Assembly: GCA_025603075.1 (NCBI GenBank)
Contig: MU626270.1
Span: forward strand, 62,001-126,000
Direction of reading: 5' to 3'
From: Neoconidiobolus thromboides FSU 785
Lineage: Eukaryota; Entomophthoromycota; Entomophthoromycetes; Entomophthorales; Neoconidiobolaceae
Length of the DNA: 64,000 nucleotides
Shown: positions 26,501 through 37,766 of the stretch, one piece after another
Numbering within the stretch: the first letter of the stretch is position 1
Layout: every line of letters starts with the position of its first letter
Position numbers and translations under genes: made by a program
The notes under the pieces: model-generated
Databases searched by the model: none
Told to the model about the DNA's origin: nothing
What the model saw: only the letters and a program-made list of their open reading frames with translations

Positions 26501-28394
26501 TAAGAATTGCACATTCTACATTAACATCACCATGGCTTCCATCTACAGTTTATCCGCCACCACCACCAGCTTTGAATAAGCTGAGGTTAGGTTATGTTTC
26601 TTCTGATTTTGCTAATCACCCACTTGCACATCTTATGCAATCTGTTTTTGGTTTTCATGATAGAGAAAAATTTGATGTATTTTTATATGCAACTACACCT
26701 AATGATAATTCGCCTTATAGGGCTAAAATTCAAAGCTCAACACCCAATTTTATTGATGTTTCAGGATGGTCAACTCAAGCCATTGTAGAAAGGATAGTTC
26801 AAGATGGTATTCATATCTTAATTAATCTCAACGGATATACAAAAGGAGCCAGAAATGAAGTATTTGCAGCAAGACCAGCACCCATTTTAATGTCTTATAT
26901 GGGGTTTGCAGGAACCCTTGGTGGGCATTGGTGTGATTGGTTTATTGCTGATCCAATTGTATGTCCACCTCAAACAGTATGCTCGGATCAATTTTTAGCA
27001 AGGGAAGAAGTAACAGATATTAAAGAAAAGTTGAGTCAAGTCGATTCTTTAGATTTAGATCCAGAAGAAGCTTCTGAATCTTGGGTATATACTGAAAAAT
27101 TGATATATTTACCACATTCTTATTTCGTCAATGACCATAGACAAGGATTTAGAGATCCAGATGACCCAGACGCTGGAGCTGATAGAATTCCATTACATCC
27201 AATGAATCGTACAAGAGAAGATCTTGAACTTGCTTGGTTACATGAGGAAGATAGAAGATGGCGAATGAGACAAGAAGTATTTCCAGGGCTTCACCCAGAT
27301 ACAATTATCTTTGCTAATTTCAATCAACTTTATAAACTTGATCCAGCAATTTACGCTGTATGGATTAATGTTTTGAGACGAGTACCCAACTCTGTGCTAT
27401 GGCTTTTGAGATTCCCAGCGGCTGGTGAAGCTCATCTTAAACGTACAGCTATGGAAATAGCCGGACCAGAAGTGGCTAATAGAGTTCTTTTCACAGATGT
27501 TGCACCTAAACACATTCATATACATCGTGGAAGGATTGCAGATCTATTTTTTGATACACCTGAATGTAACGCACATACCACTGCAGCTGATATCTTATGG
27601 TCTGGAACTCCAATTGTAACCTTTGCGCGTCATATGTATAAAATGTGTTCACGTGTAGCAGCAAGTATTGCTTATGCTACTGGTTATGGGGAGTATATGG
27701 TAACAGAAAGCGAGGAAGCCTATGCAGATCAAGCAGTTAAACTTGCATTATCTGTCAAGTATAGGTATTTGGAAGGAACTGATAATGAAAGTAAGTTTAT
27801 AATATTTACTTTAGTATTTTACTAATTTTATTAGTTGTTTTAAATCGTTTAGGTTTGAGTTCCAGCTCAAGACTCCCACCAGATAATGGAATTAAAAAGA
27901 ACCGTCGTATTGGTCATGGAGAACTCATTGAGCTTAGAAAAGCATTGTTTTTAACTAGAGACTATTCACGTTTATTTGATACACCACGATGGGTTAAAAA
28001 TTTAGAACATGGTTACCTTGAAGCTTGGAAGAGATGGGAAAATGGAACAGATGATATACCAGTTAATCTTTCATATCAAAATCCTAATGGATCGTTAAAA
28101 TCAAAAAGTGGGGGAGCATACCTTCAACCAGAATATAGAAATCATTTACAAGAGTATCTTAAAGAAAAATGGGAGAAAGGGAATACAACAGTAAGGAGTG
28201 CATGTATTTGGGTTAATGATGATGATGATGATATTTCAATTTCGAAAAGAGCCTTGAAAGAAGTCAATGCAGCCTTGAATATGACACAACGAAATGTGGG
28301 ATCAAGTCACCATTATAATAATATACCATTAAATTCTAATAGAAATGGATTGAATCCTCCAGCCCCAGAAGAATGCGCTACACCAACAGGATAA
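23581..28394 (+). CDS. O-GlcNAc transferase (OGT/SPINDLY family, GT41) with TPR repeats
   Basis: Two exons (23581-27790 and 27853-28394; a 62-nt intron splits an AGT codon) give 1,583 residues. Residues 1-330 are Asn/Gln/Tyr-rich and probably disordered. TPR repeats run from about 330 to 830 (NYVEAMGNIGTTFRNMGQDK; HLYTNLGSLLKDMGNIGEAI; VALANLGNALKDSGRTQDSI), interrupted by Pro-rich loops. The GT41 catalytic region begins near 1001: LRLGYVSSDFANHPLAHLMQ keeps the catalytic-region His of human OGT (NHP), INLNGYTKGARNEVFAARPA follows, and the second lobe has FNQLYKLDP (the essential Lys, near 1252), VPNSVLWLLRFPA and DTPECNAHTTAADILWSGTP, which binds UDP. OGT adds GlcNAc to Ser/Thr of nuclear and cytosolic proteins. 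The C-terminal ~120 residues after the fold are polar with a short Asp run. Confidence 0.93.
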
Positions 28395-29579
28395 AGTCCT
28401 TTTATCATTTAGATTATTGGATATATACTTTGAATATACTATCTTTTGGAAGAAAGTCTTTGGCTTTTTTAAACTTTTTAACTTGATATTTAAAATAGCA
28501 CAGTTAAATAAGAAAAAAGTAACTTTCAGCTTATTTGTACAAATATTAAGCTAAGATCCTCCAATTCACTTTAACAGCAATTGTGGTAGGCACAATTGAC
28601 TTATATCCAGCTTTTAATTTTTACTATTTATAGAGCTTTTCACAACAGAACTTAATCCTATTAATTAACAATATATCTTTTATAATTTTGAGCAATGCTA
28701 AAACTATATCATATCTAATTATATTTAATTATTTTATACTAATAAATCCTTTTTACATTATTTAAAAATACTTGGTAAAATAGGAGGATGATAACATTAG
28801 CATAAATGGTAACTTATGTTGGAATAGTTAAAAGTTTACCGTATTATAATAATTAGAAATAGAAAATTAAAGTTTTGTTTTGAATAATTATTATAATACT
28901 TTCTTGGATACAATTTTATATCAATATTTAAATTATGAATATAGACTGCTTACTTTTATCAAACTTTAGTTTTAATCAGTAATGGAATATTGTCACTGAT
29001 TGTATGTTTTGTATATCTTTTTATAGTTCCCAATTTAATAATAGCTCTATTTAGCTTATAGCTAATCTTAATAATCTAAAGTTAAAGCGATTTTTTTTAG
29101 ATAAAAGTCTGATAGTAGTGTATTTAATATTACTATTTCAGTTTTTTATTATTAAATTAAATATTCATGAAATAAAAGTTGATAAGTAATTATATTAATT
29201 TTGAAATATTATATTGTTTTTGACTCGAATTGTATAGCTTTTTTTACATTAACAATGATAACTTTATTGAAGGAAGTACTTATTACTACCCTTTAATGAT
29301 TTACTTTATACAACATACTGCTTTTTTTATAGTTTATTTAGTTTATAAACTGACTTTTGAAATTCAAGTATAAATATTATGAAACTTAATTAGGTTTAAA
29401 AGTATATTTTAAATCTAGCTGGATTCTGTAATAAAATGTATTAAATCTATAGTCTAAGTAGTTTTGTTCAAATGGGGATGTATTTTTTCAAGAATTTTAC
29501 TACAATTTTTCACTCAAATAGCACTTAAAAAATGGAAAAATAACGAAACCAAAAAAAATAGTCCCAAATGCTAGTTGAG
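28395..29579. other. Intergenic with one foldback repeat
   Basis: AT-rich spacer downstream of the O-GlcNAc transferase gene. Apart from repeat copy f near its right end, nothing was recognised. Confidence 0.55.
29470..29569 (+). repeat. Foldback MITE-like element, copy f
   Basis: A 100-bp copy with left end AATGGGGATGTATTTTTTC. The GTGTTTA segment is deleted. The interior reads CACTCAAATAGCACTTAAAA and the right end is decayed (AATAGTCCCAAAT). Confidence 0.8.
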
Positions 29580-30300
29580 ATTGGGTGAAGTTTATAAAAT
29601 TTAGCTCAACTTTTGATGACATTTTTTTGGAACTTTATTTCAAAATAGGCTTAAAATTAGAACAGTTGCTAAATGTTTTATGAAACTTTCCTATTGATGA
29701 ACCCCAACAGTTGAATATTTTTTAGATATTTTTTTGAGGTGGGCAATAAAGCTATTAAATATAATTTAAAAAAATTCTATTTATGCCCAATTTGAGCTTA
29801 ATGAACATTGTGACTATCGAAAAAAAATTATCATAAAAAATGGGTTGTTAATGAAATATTTAGCATTAATGGGTTTGGAATAGTCATTGAAGTTATTAAA
29901 TATTTGAATGCAAGTAAATTGAAAGTCTTAAAAATTTATTTCACTAATATTTCAGACCTTAGCAGAATGCATATTACTAAAACACGGCTCAATAATTTAG
30001 TAACTTTATATTTAAAAACGGATGAGTTATCTAGAGATTCTATTACAATCAATCTTAATTTGAGTTCGAATTCAAGTTTAAAATCAACAATCAGTGGGAA
30101 AATTGATTTCAATATTTAATACTTTAGTGACAGGGAAGTTCAAAAGTATAACTTTATTTGTTGACCGTAGTGAAATTATTTTATATCGAAAAAGTTCGAT
30201 ATTGAGCAATTATTTGATAACAATTAGTTTATAAGAAATTGAACTTCAAAACTTGAAAAATAAAATTCAATTCAATGTAAATCTATTAAAGAAATAAAAT
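29580..30300 (+). pseudogene. Decayed leucine-rich (F-box/LRR-like) protein gene
   Basis: Protein-like stretches appear in sequence but in changing frames: TFDDIFLELYFKIGLKLEQL, then FEVGNKAIKYNLKKFYLCP, then a longer open stretch (about 29790-30117) with YLNASKLKVLKIYFTNISDL and LNNLVTLYLKTDELSRDSI. After a shift near 30100-30118 it continues as LVTGKFKSITLFVDRSEIIL and ends in stops near 30230-30300. The spacing of Leu/Ile residues is that of leucine-rich-repeat or RNI-like regions of fungal F-box proteins. At least three frame changes and several stops are needed, and introns do not explain them, so it is read as a relic. Family assignment is inference from residue pattern only. Confidence 0.45.
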
Positions 30301-30749
30301 TAAATCAAATTGTTTGGATGTATTACTTAAAGAATTTTGTTACTTTTTAACTCACTCGTTTATAAATAATAAAATATTCAAAATAGCATATTTTTATTAA
30401 CATGTATTGATACGTTTAAATATAAATTAAATATACCGCTATTGTTTGTTAAATTTGAAAACATATCAGTATTGAGTTAAAGTAATATCAACAAATTGTT
30501 TATTACTAGGTTTTGTCTTTTTTAAATAGCTTTTATTTTTTTATTGATATCTTTTTATTGATATTTGTAAAAATGAACTGTTGTTTTAATATTAAAAGAA
30601 TAAAATATTTATTAATTTATTTTTTACATAATAATCTCGAACTCTTAACTGCAAAAAAGAAACTGTGAAAGGCTTCAATTCAAAAGTAGTTTTCAAATAA
30701 ACTAAGTCTTGAAAGCTCATTACGTTTTAATTTTCATTTTATATTTCAA

Positions 30750-33700
30750 ATGGAAAAAGAAGGACCAAGAGCGCCCAAGTTTAATTCATTTAATGTCAAT
30801 TTAGTTAAAGAAAAAGAAAGGGAAAGGGAGGAGGAAATTAAAAGAGACAAGAAAAAGAAAAAGAGGGAGAAGGAAAAAGAGAAAGAGAAAGAGAAAGAGG
30901 AGAGATATGATATTAGGGAAAGAGAAAGAAGATATGATGAAAGAGAAAAGGATGAAAAAAGGGATAGGAGAAAAAATAATAGATATAACGAAAGAGAAAG
31001 AGACAGAGATAGGGAAAGAGATAGGGAAAGAGATAGTAGATATAGCGAAAAAGAAAAAGAATTAAGATATAGGGAAAGAGAAAGAGAATTAAAGTATAAA
31101 GAAAGAGAAAAAAGATCTGGGGATAAGTTTGAAAAAAAAATAAAGCAAACAAATCAAGAATTACCAATAGAGTAAGTTAAAATTAAAGGGATAATAAAAT
31201 TCACATTAAATTATTAAATAATAGATTAACAAGAGATTATGATTGTAGTATTGATTTATATGGGGATAAAGATAATTTAGTTTATGGTAGTATTTATAAG
31301 TATAAAATACCCACTTATAAAAGATTTGGTAGTAAGTTTGGTTGCTGTTGGATGTTTTAAGTCATTTAAATTTATTCTTTAGAAGGGTTTATTTTGGGCC
31401 TAAATAGAAATTTGATTATTGATGAGATTCAAAGTAAGATTAAAGGTAGTATTGTTTTTAAACAAAAGAGTAAAAAGGTAATTAATTATTGTAATTCAAT
31501 TATTATCATAACAATGTTGATTATTTTTATTAGGAAATGAGTCGATACATAGATATTAAAATTGATGAAAACAAAAATTTATTTAATATTAAAAAGTGAG
31601 TCAATTATATTATAATATTTTATAAATGCTTATCTTTGTTTAGTTTAAAAAAATCAACGGAAAAGAATGAAACTATTTTAGATTATGATTATGGATTTAT
31701 TAAATTTCAACCAGACGAAGAAGTATTAATTGATAAACAAAATGAAGAATACGATCCTATTAAAAATAAAATTAAAGAATTTGAAACTAAATTGACAGAG
31801 GTAAATAAATTATTATTAATGAACAATGATAATAACAATTTATTTATTTATTTATTTTATATAGAATAATAAAGATGTTTCATTATGGTTAGAGTATTGT
31901 GAATATTATGAAAAAACAAATTTAAAAAAAGATTTTAAAAACAAACGAATGATATTAGATATCCAGTTAGCCATGCTAGAAAGAGCATTACAGTTTAATC
32001 ATGGGAATGAGCAATTAATATTAAAATATATGAAATATGGACAAGAAATTTGGGATTCAACAACAATATTAAGTAAATGGGAAAATTATTTAATTCAATT
32101 TCAAAATCAATATGAATTAATATTTCATTATTTATTATTTCGTTTAAGCTATAGTAATCAATTTAATGTTAATGAAATTATTACTTTGTTTCAATCAAAA
32201 TTCAATCAACTATTAAATTTAAGAAATGATAGTAATTTTATTAAAATTGATCCGATTATTTTTAAATCTATTATTTTATTAACTAATATGCTAATACAAG
32301 CAGGTATTTTCAATAAGAAATTATTATAAAGTAAACAAAATGTTAATAATTCAACTTATTTTAGGATATAACGAGCTAGTAATAGGAATTTATCAAACAA
32401 TTATTGAATATAATTTATTAAATCCAGATTTATCAAATTATAATAATAATATTGATAAAAAACAATTATTTAAAATATATTGGGAAAAAGAATTTAATCG
32501 AATAGGAGATTTAGGTAGTGGTGGATGGAAGATGTATTTTAAAGAAAAAATAACACCAAATTATGGAAAAGAAGAAGAAAATAATAATTTATATTTACCA
32601 ATAAGATCAACGAATGAATTATGGAAAAAAGAAGGAGATCCATTTAAAGTAATATTATTTGAAGATATTGAAGGATTTATTATACAATTTAAATGTTCAA
32701 ATACAATTTATAATTTATTACAACATTTTGTTACAATATTGATTTGTCCTTTTTTTAATATTAAATGTACTAATGAATTACAATCAAATGATGATTCAGT
32801 TTCATTAAATCATTTTTTTAATATGGATAAAGTATTAGATAAATTACAATTTGATAATTTTGAAATACAGTTAAATGTTGATGGGGTGATTGATAATAAT
32901 AATAATAGTAATAATAATAATAATCAAAAATTGGAAATTCCAATTGATATGATTCCTAATTCATTTTATATACTATTAGATGCAAACAAATCAATGTTTA
33001 ATTCAAGATTAAATAATTTAGAATATTTTAAGTTTTCAAAGTAAGTTAAATGATAATAATTACTATTATTTATTAATATTTTTATTATTGTAGAAGAGTG
33101 TTATTAAAATGTTTTGATATTGATCCAAGTAATTTATTATTTATAATACTTTATCTTAAAATAGAAGAATTGTTTGGGGCAAAAGAAAAAATAAATTCAA
33201 TTTATAAATCTCAATTAAAAGAAAACAGTAATCAAATATTAATGTGGTTAGCTTATATTGATAATTTATGGAAACAAGGAGATTATAAAAAAGTAATTAA
33301 TATAATATAATATAATATAGTTTGAAATAAATATATTTAACTATTTTATTTTATTTTAGGCAAGACAGCGATTTGTATTATTATTGGAATATTATTATCA
33401 AAATCCAACTCATTATAAAGGATCTATTACAATGATTTATTCTCATTGGTGTAAATTAGAATGGAATTTAAATAATACAAATCATATATTAACTATTATT
33501 TATTGCTATATACATAAATTAGTACCTGAATTCAATGAAAATTATGAAAATTATATAAAATTAATAACAAATATTGATATTGAAGAATTAATACAAGAAT
33601 TAATTGGACGAGAATATAACCTATTTATGACTAAAGAAATAGATCAAATTAGTAATTATTGTTATTTAATTAGTATATTAAAATATCTTAAAGGTGGGAT

Positions 33701-34367
33701 GGATGAATATATGAATTATATTGAAAGGAATTTAGAAAGTATTAATAATATATTTGGTAATAATAGAATATTAGAAAATTTAGGAATGCTTTATTTTAAA
33801 CAAATAGAACAATTACAATTAAATGAAAAATACTATAGTATTAAACAATATAGAAAATTAGTAGGTTTTACATTAAAACTCTATCCTAATAATAGCTATT
33901 TTAATACTATCTATTTGAAGTTAGAAGATAAGACTAAGTTAAATTGTAACGTTATAAACTATTATTTTAATACAAAACAATATTCAAAATTTAATTGCTT
34001 CAATGGATTTTATTCTATTTTTATAGCAATCAATTATTGTAATGATCAACATCGAGCAATTAATTGTTTAAATTTGTTATTAAATAATAATCAAAATAAG
34101 AATTTTTATTTATTTTGGATTATTTTTATTAAAGTACAAATATTAAATGGAAAAGACATTAAAAATTCAATTTATTCAGCATTGTCTAAGGCTTTCTATT
34201 CACAAGGTAATATGAGTTATTGTTATGTATTTATATAATTTTATTTATTATTTTTATTTTTAGATTTATTTAATTTTATATTAAATCTTCCATTGAATTC
34301 TGAAGATTATAATAATTTTACTAATTTAGCTATTGAGTTAGAATTAAGATCTTTTTTATTAAAATAA
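30750..34367 (+). CDS. NRDE2: NRDE-2 family RNA-surveillance factor
   Basis: About ten exons, with introns at roughly 31172, 31331, 31480, 31595, 31801, 32303, 33042, 33297 and 34207, join in frame to about 1,000 residues. The start (MEKEGPRAPKFNSF) has the P-x-F-x-S-F opening of NRDE-2. Residues 25-135 are almost purely Arg/Glu/Lys (RE-rich). The NRDE-2 signature region follows: DLYGDKDNLVYGSIYKYKIP, TYKRFGKGFILGLNRNLIID. The rest is helical HAT/TPR-like repeats (VSLWLEYCEYYEK; RMILDIQLAMLERALQFNHG; KYGQEIWDSTTILSKWENYL). In fission yeast (Nrl1) and animals the protein works in the nucleus with the Mtr4 helicase in RNA processing and surveillance. It is shorter than human NRDE2 (1,164). The reading frame is intact through every splice examined. 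Confidence 0.85.
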
Positions 34368-34493
34368 TAACAAATAAATAAATAAATAAATAAGTGAAAT
34401 ATTTATGTAAAAAAAACAAACTAATTGAGAATTTTATTATTAAAAGAAAAGTAAATTTATTAATACTTTATTATACTTTCTCAAAAAAATGAT

Positions 34494-35927
34494 TTATAAT
34501 TTAGAAGTATATTCAGCAATCATAGAAATAAGAGCAGCACCTACTCCAGAACCATCTTTAGTAATAGCAAACTGAACATTATTACAATTATCAATACCAA
34601 GTAATTGATCGCAAGTAGAATACATCCATTCAGGAAAATTAGGAAAATGCTCAAACACAGATCCATCTACACCAATAATTACTTTATTTTTTAATAATTC
34701 TGGTCTTTTTAATAATACTGCAGAACATGCTGTAGCTGCAAATTGTGCTGCACGATAACCTATTAATTCTGCTAATTTTTGAATTAAAATCAATTCATTA
34801 TATGGAATTATTTGTTCTGGATGATCTTCTTTTAATATTTTATGAACTATATCTAGTTGTTTAGTTTCATCTGTTAACATTTTAGATAATATAGCTGTAT
34901 CAATACCACCATGAATATCAAATGCTTTAGGTAATTGAAATCCCTTTAATAATTGTTTTTTACTATATAAATCTTTTATAATAATACGAAAGATTTCTCC
35001 TAAATAAAAACCAGATACTGTTTTTTCAAAAATTTGTTGATTTGGATTCCATGTATTTTGATCAATAATTTCATCATATTCATTTAATGGTAATACTTTC
35101 TTGTCATTATCAAAGGCTCCCCATTCCATATTAATAGCCATTTCTTTAAATGCGCTATATTTACCTTTTAACTTAGGAATATTTTCCATTTTTTCATAAT
35201 AAGCTGCATTTGTACCAGTACCAAGAATAAGTCCAATTTGAGTTGTTGGATTTGAATAAGATGATGTAATTAAAGTACCTACAGTATCATTAACAACAGC
35301 ATTGACTGTAATTGGTACTTTTTTTAAATCTAATGCTGATTGTAATAAACTTACAACTTCTTTACCAACAACCCCTGGATTTTCAAATCCTTTAGTCCAA
35401 CGAACTAACTTACCTTCATTTAATGAAGTCATATTAACTGGAAATGAAAAAGTAAACCCTAAATTTAATGGTTTATGAACTGCTTGAATAGTACCATCTT
35501 GAATATGTTTTTGTAAAAATTGATGAATAAAATCAGCTATAGTAGAAAATAAAATACTTCCATCTTCTTTTAATTGCTCATTACTAAATTTAAATATATC
35601 ATAATTTAATTCTACTTTTTGACTACCTTGTAATTCAATTAAACAAATTCGACAATTGGTACCACCAAAATCTAAGGCTAAATAATGACCTGTTTCATTA
35701 CCAGTGGGACGAGCAGTAACATAAGAGGGTACCATAAGTAGATTACCACCTAATCCTTGCAATCCTAGATCCATTTCAGAATGAAATTTAGGTATCAAAT
35801 TTTTTAATACTATTTTAGATATATTAAATTTAGCTTCAAAACTAGTGAGTAGAGAAGATTGTTCTGGAGTTAATACATTGGCTGGTACAACATATTGACG
35901 GGCTGGTTTTTTTGGAATAATAGACAT
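34494..35927 (-). CDS. HXK1: Hexokinase
   Basis: An intronless ORF of 477 codons, close to yeast hexokinases (about 485). Phosphate-1 motif LALDFGGTNCRICLIEL, the sugar-binding run LGFTFSFPVNMTSLNEGKLV and RWTKGF, catalytic Asp in VNAVVNDTVGTL, phosphate-2/adenosine motif IGLILGTGTNAAYYE, and C-terminal IGVDGSVFEHFPNF and DGSGVGAAL are all present. It phosphorylates glucose or other hexoses with ATP at the entry to glycolysis; which sugar is preferred cannot be read. The absence of introns contrasts with most neighbours. It converges with NRDE2, leaving 126 bases between stops. The gene symbol is generic, since isozyme identity is not determined. Confidence 0.95.
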   Translation of the reverse strand: MSIIPKKPARQYVVPANVLTPEQSSLLTSFEAKFNISKIVLKNLIPKFHSEMDLGLQGLGGNLLMVPSYVTARPTGNETGHYLALDFGGTNCRICLIELQGSQKVELNYDIFKFSNEQLKEDGSILFSTIADFIHQFLQKHIQDGTIQAVHKPLNLGFTFSFPVNMTSLNEGKLVRWTKGFENPGVVGKEVVSLLQSALDLKKVPITVNAVVNDTVGTLITSSYSNPTTQIGLILGTGTNAAYYEKMENIPKLKGKYSAFKEMAINMEWGAFDNDKKVLPLNEYDEIIDQNTWNPNQQIFEKTVSGFYLGEIFRIIIKDLYSKKQLLKGFQLPKAFDIHGGIDTAILSKMLTDETKQLDIVHKILKEDHPEQIIPYNELILIQKLAELIGYRAAQFAATACSAVLLKRPELLKNKVIIGVDGSVFEHFPNFPEWMYSTCDQLLGIDNCNNVQFAITKDGSGVGAALISMIAEYTSKL

Positions 35928-36696
35928 CTTAATTTATTTTTGAAGTTTAAAAAATTGATTAATTTATTGATGTGGGGTTGTATTTATATCTTTTTTTTGA
36001 AGAATTGAAAGGTTGAATGCAGATTGGTAGATTTCCTGTTTTTACTGTTTTATTTTAAAGAATTTTTAATGATTGGTAATAATATTTTAAGGGTGATGTC
36101 ACCTTCCTCAATTCTTTGAATTGTGAGTTGACCTTTTTGAGACTGTTGAAAATTTAGAAGATTTAAGTTTAAGATTAGGTAAGGAATTCATTTAAGTTTT
36201 ATGCTGATTAATAAAGTTTAAAAGTTTCTAATAAAATTAAGATATGAGGATGTTTTTTTGACTTCATCACTTTTTCTATCTTTTAAGTGCTACTTGAGTG
36301 GAAAAATTGTTAGTAAAATTCTTAAATACAAAAATACATTCCCATATAAAAATTTGAGAGAACTTAATAATTTAAATAAATTATATATATAGCATTTATT
36401 TATTCACTTTTGCTGATGAACTCTCCCCTCTCCTTATTAAGATCTAAAAAAGAACATAATTCCGATTAAATAATAACAATAAATAATATGAGTTCCAATT
36501 ATTATATAAAGTTTCTAAAATCCAGAACATTATTATAAATCAATCTATTTAATAAATTTTAGGTTATTTTATTTGAAGTCACACCCGCATATCAGCTTTC
36601 TATCGTAATCTTTTAGTAAAAAACAAGAACTTCAAAAACTGACAATCAAGCCCTAAATTATTTGTAAAACAAACTAAACACATTTATTTTATTTGA
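35928..36696. other. Intergenic upstream of hexokinase
   Basis: Contains the hexokinase promoter and one well-preserved foldback repeat about 315 bp upstream of its ATG. Nothing else was recognised. Confidence 0.55.
36242..36347 (-). repeat. Foldback MITE-like element, copy g
   Basis: A 106-bp copy in the rc orientation: ATATGAGGATGTTTTTTTGA ... TTTTAAGTGCTACTTGAGTG ... TACATTCCCATAT. The flanks show no clear target duplication. Confidence 0.85.
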
Positions 36697-37431
36697 TTAC
36701 TTTTTTAATAACTTTCTCATTCTATTAAAACTAGGTTCAATCATTTTTTTGGAACAATAAGGGGTTAATGTAGCCGACAATACCAATCTTAATGGAGCTA
36801 AAAATTTAACTAAAGTATAAGCGAACAATAAATTATAAAAAGAAGCTAAATTAGTAGTAGTAGAAGTAGTAATGGGAGTAATGGAACTATCGTCCTTGGT
36901 ATTGATACTCTTATTGTCATCCTTATTATTATCCTTGTCATAAGTTTGATCGATATCATTATTAATTCCTTCAATCATTTGGTTATCAAAATTCATTCCT
37001 AAATATTTTTTCAAAACGTAAAGCGCCTTCTTTTCTACTGATAAAATCAATTCTTGATTAAAATAGAACAAAAAATCTTTAGCATTGATATTATTCATTT
37101 GGAATAGAAGATAAATAATAATAATAGGTAAAATGGCAGTTAATTCATGTAATAAGAGAAAAGTAAACAGGTAATGACCAGGTTTCTGTTTAAATTGATC
37201 ATAATAGTATCGGTAATTCTTTTTTATCGGGGAAGAGGGAGGGGACTGAGGGGACGATGGTGATGGTGATTGAGTAAGATTAGTATGATGAGTTGAATAG
37301 GAATGTAGTGATAGAATTTTCGAGATAGCAGGCGAAGACTTAAATAATAAACTTGATCTTAGAGGTGAAATTTTATAGGAAATTTTATTAACTTTTCTTA
37401 TATTGAATGATAAACTTTGTTTTAATAACAT
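36697..37431 (-). CDS. MRX15: Mitochondrial DUF1279 membrane protein, Mrx15-like
   Basis: The open frame runs back to 37485, but the Met at 37431 gives a typical mitochondrial targeting start (MLLKQSLSFNIRKVNKISYK), so it is chosen. A Pro/Ser linker (around TQSPSPSSPQSPPSSP) precedes the DUF1279 region: FKQKPGHYLFTFLLLHELTA followed by the hydrophobic ILPIIIIYLLFQM, then, after an Asp/Asn/Thr-rich insertion, a second membrane segment with LVKFLAPLRLVLSATLTPYC and a basic tail (NRMRKLLKK). The KPG...F.LLHE.TA and LAPLR...L.LTP elements are those of fungal DUF1279 proteins. Yeast Mrx15 is an inner-membrane receptor that helps dock mitochondrial ribosomes. About 244 residues, similar to the yeast protein. 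Orthology is probable, not proven. Confidence 0.7.
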   Translation of the reverse strand: MLLKQSLSFNIRKVNKISYKISPLRSSLLFKSSPAISKILSLHSYSTHHTNLTQSPSPSSPQSPPSSPIKKNYRYYYDQFKQKPGHYLFTFLLLHELTAILPIIIIYLLFQMNNINAKDFLFYFNQELILSVEKKALYVLKKYLGMNFDNQMIEGINNDIDQTYDKDNNKDDNKSINTKDDSSITPITTSTTTNLASFYNLLFAYTLVKFLAPLRLVLSATLTPYCSKKMIEPSFNRMRKLLKK

Positions 37432-37766
37432 TCCAATGTATTGATTTATTACGTTTTTTAAATAAAAAATGATTAAATAAATCATTTATTTTAATTTTAA
37501 TGTAGAGGGTGACGTCACTTTAAAGGAATTTTTTTATATTAGGATTGAGTTACATTAATAAATTGGAGATTGTAAATAGTAGTATATATTTTATTATTAA
37601 TTTATTATATTATATTATATTATAAATATTTCTATTTCATACTTATGTTTTTTGATTAGTTTTGTATTATTGATTAAATGATAGTGGTGTAAAATTAAAT
37701 AGGAATTATTTTATTAAAGATCAAGTATTTTGAATCAAAATAATTTAATTTTTCAAAATATTTCAA

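Noticed and set aside
26594-26788. Plus-strand 64-codon frame
   Set aside because: Out-of-frame within the catalytic region of the O-GlcNAc transferase.
30913-31167. Minus-strand hydrophobic F/L/Y-rich frame that could pass as a membrane protein
   Set aside because: It is the antisense of the GA-rich Arg/Glu block of NRDE2; TTC/CTT-rich complement always gives F/L/S runs.
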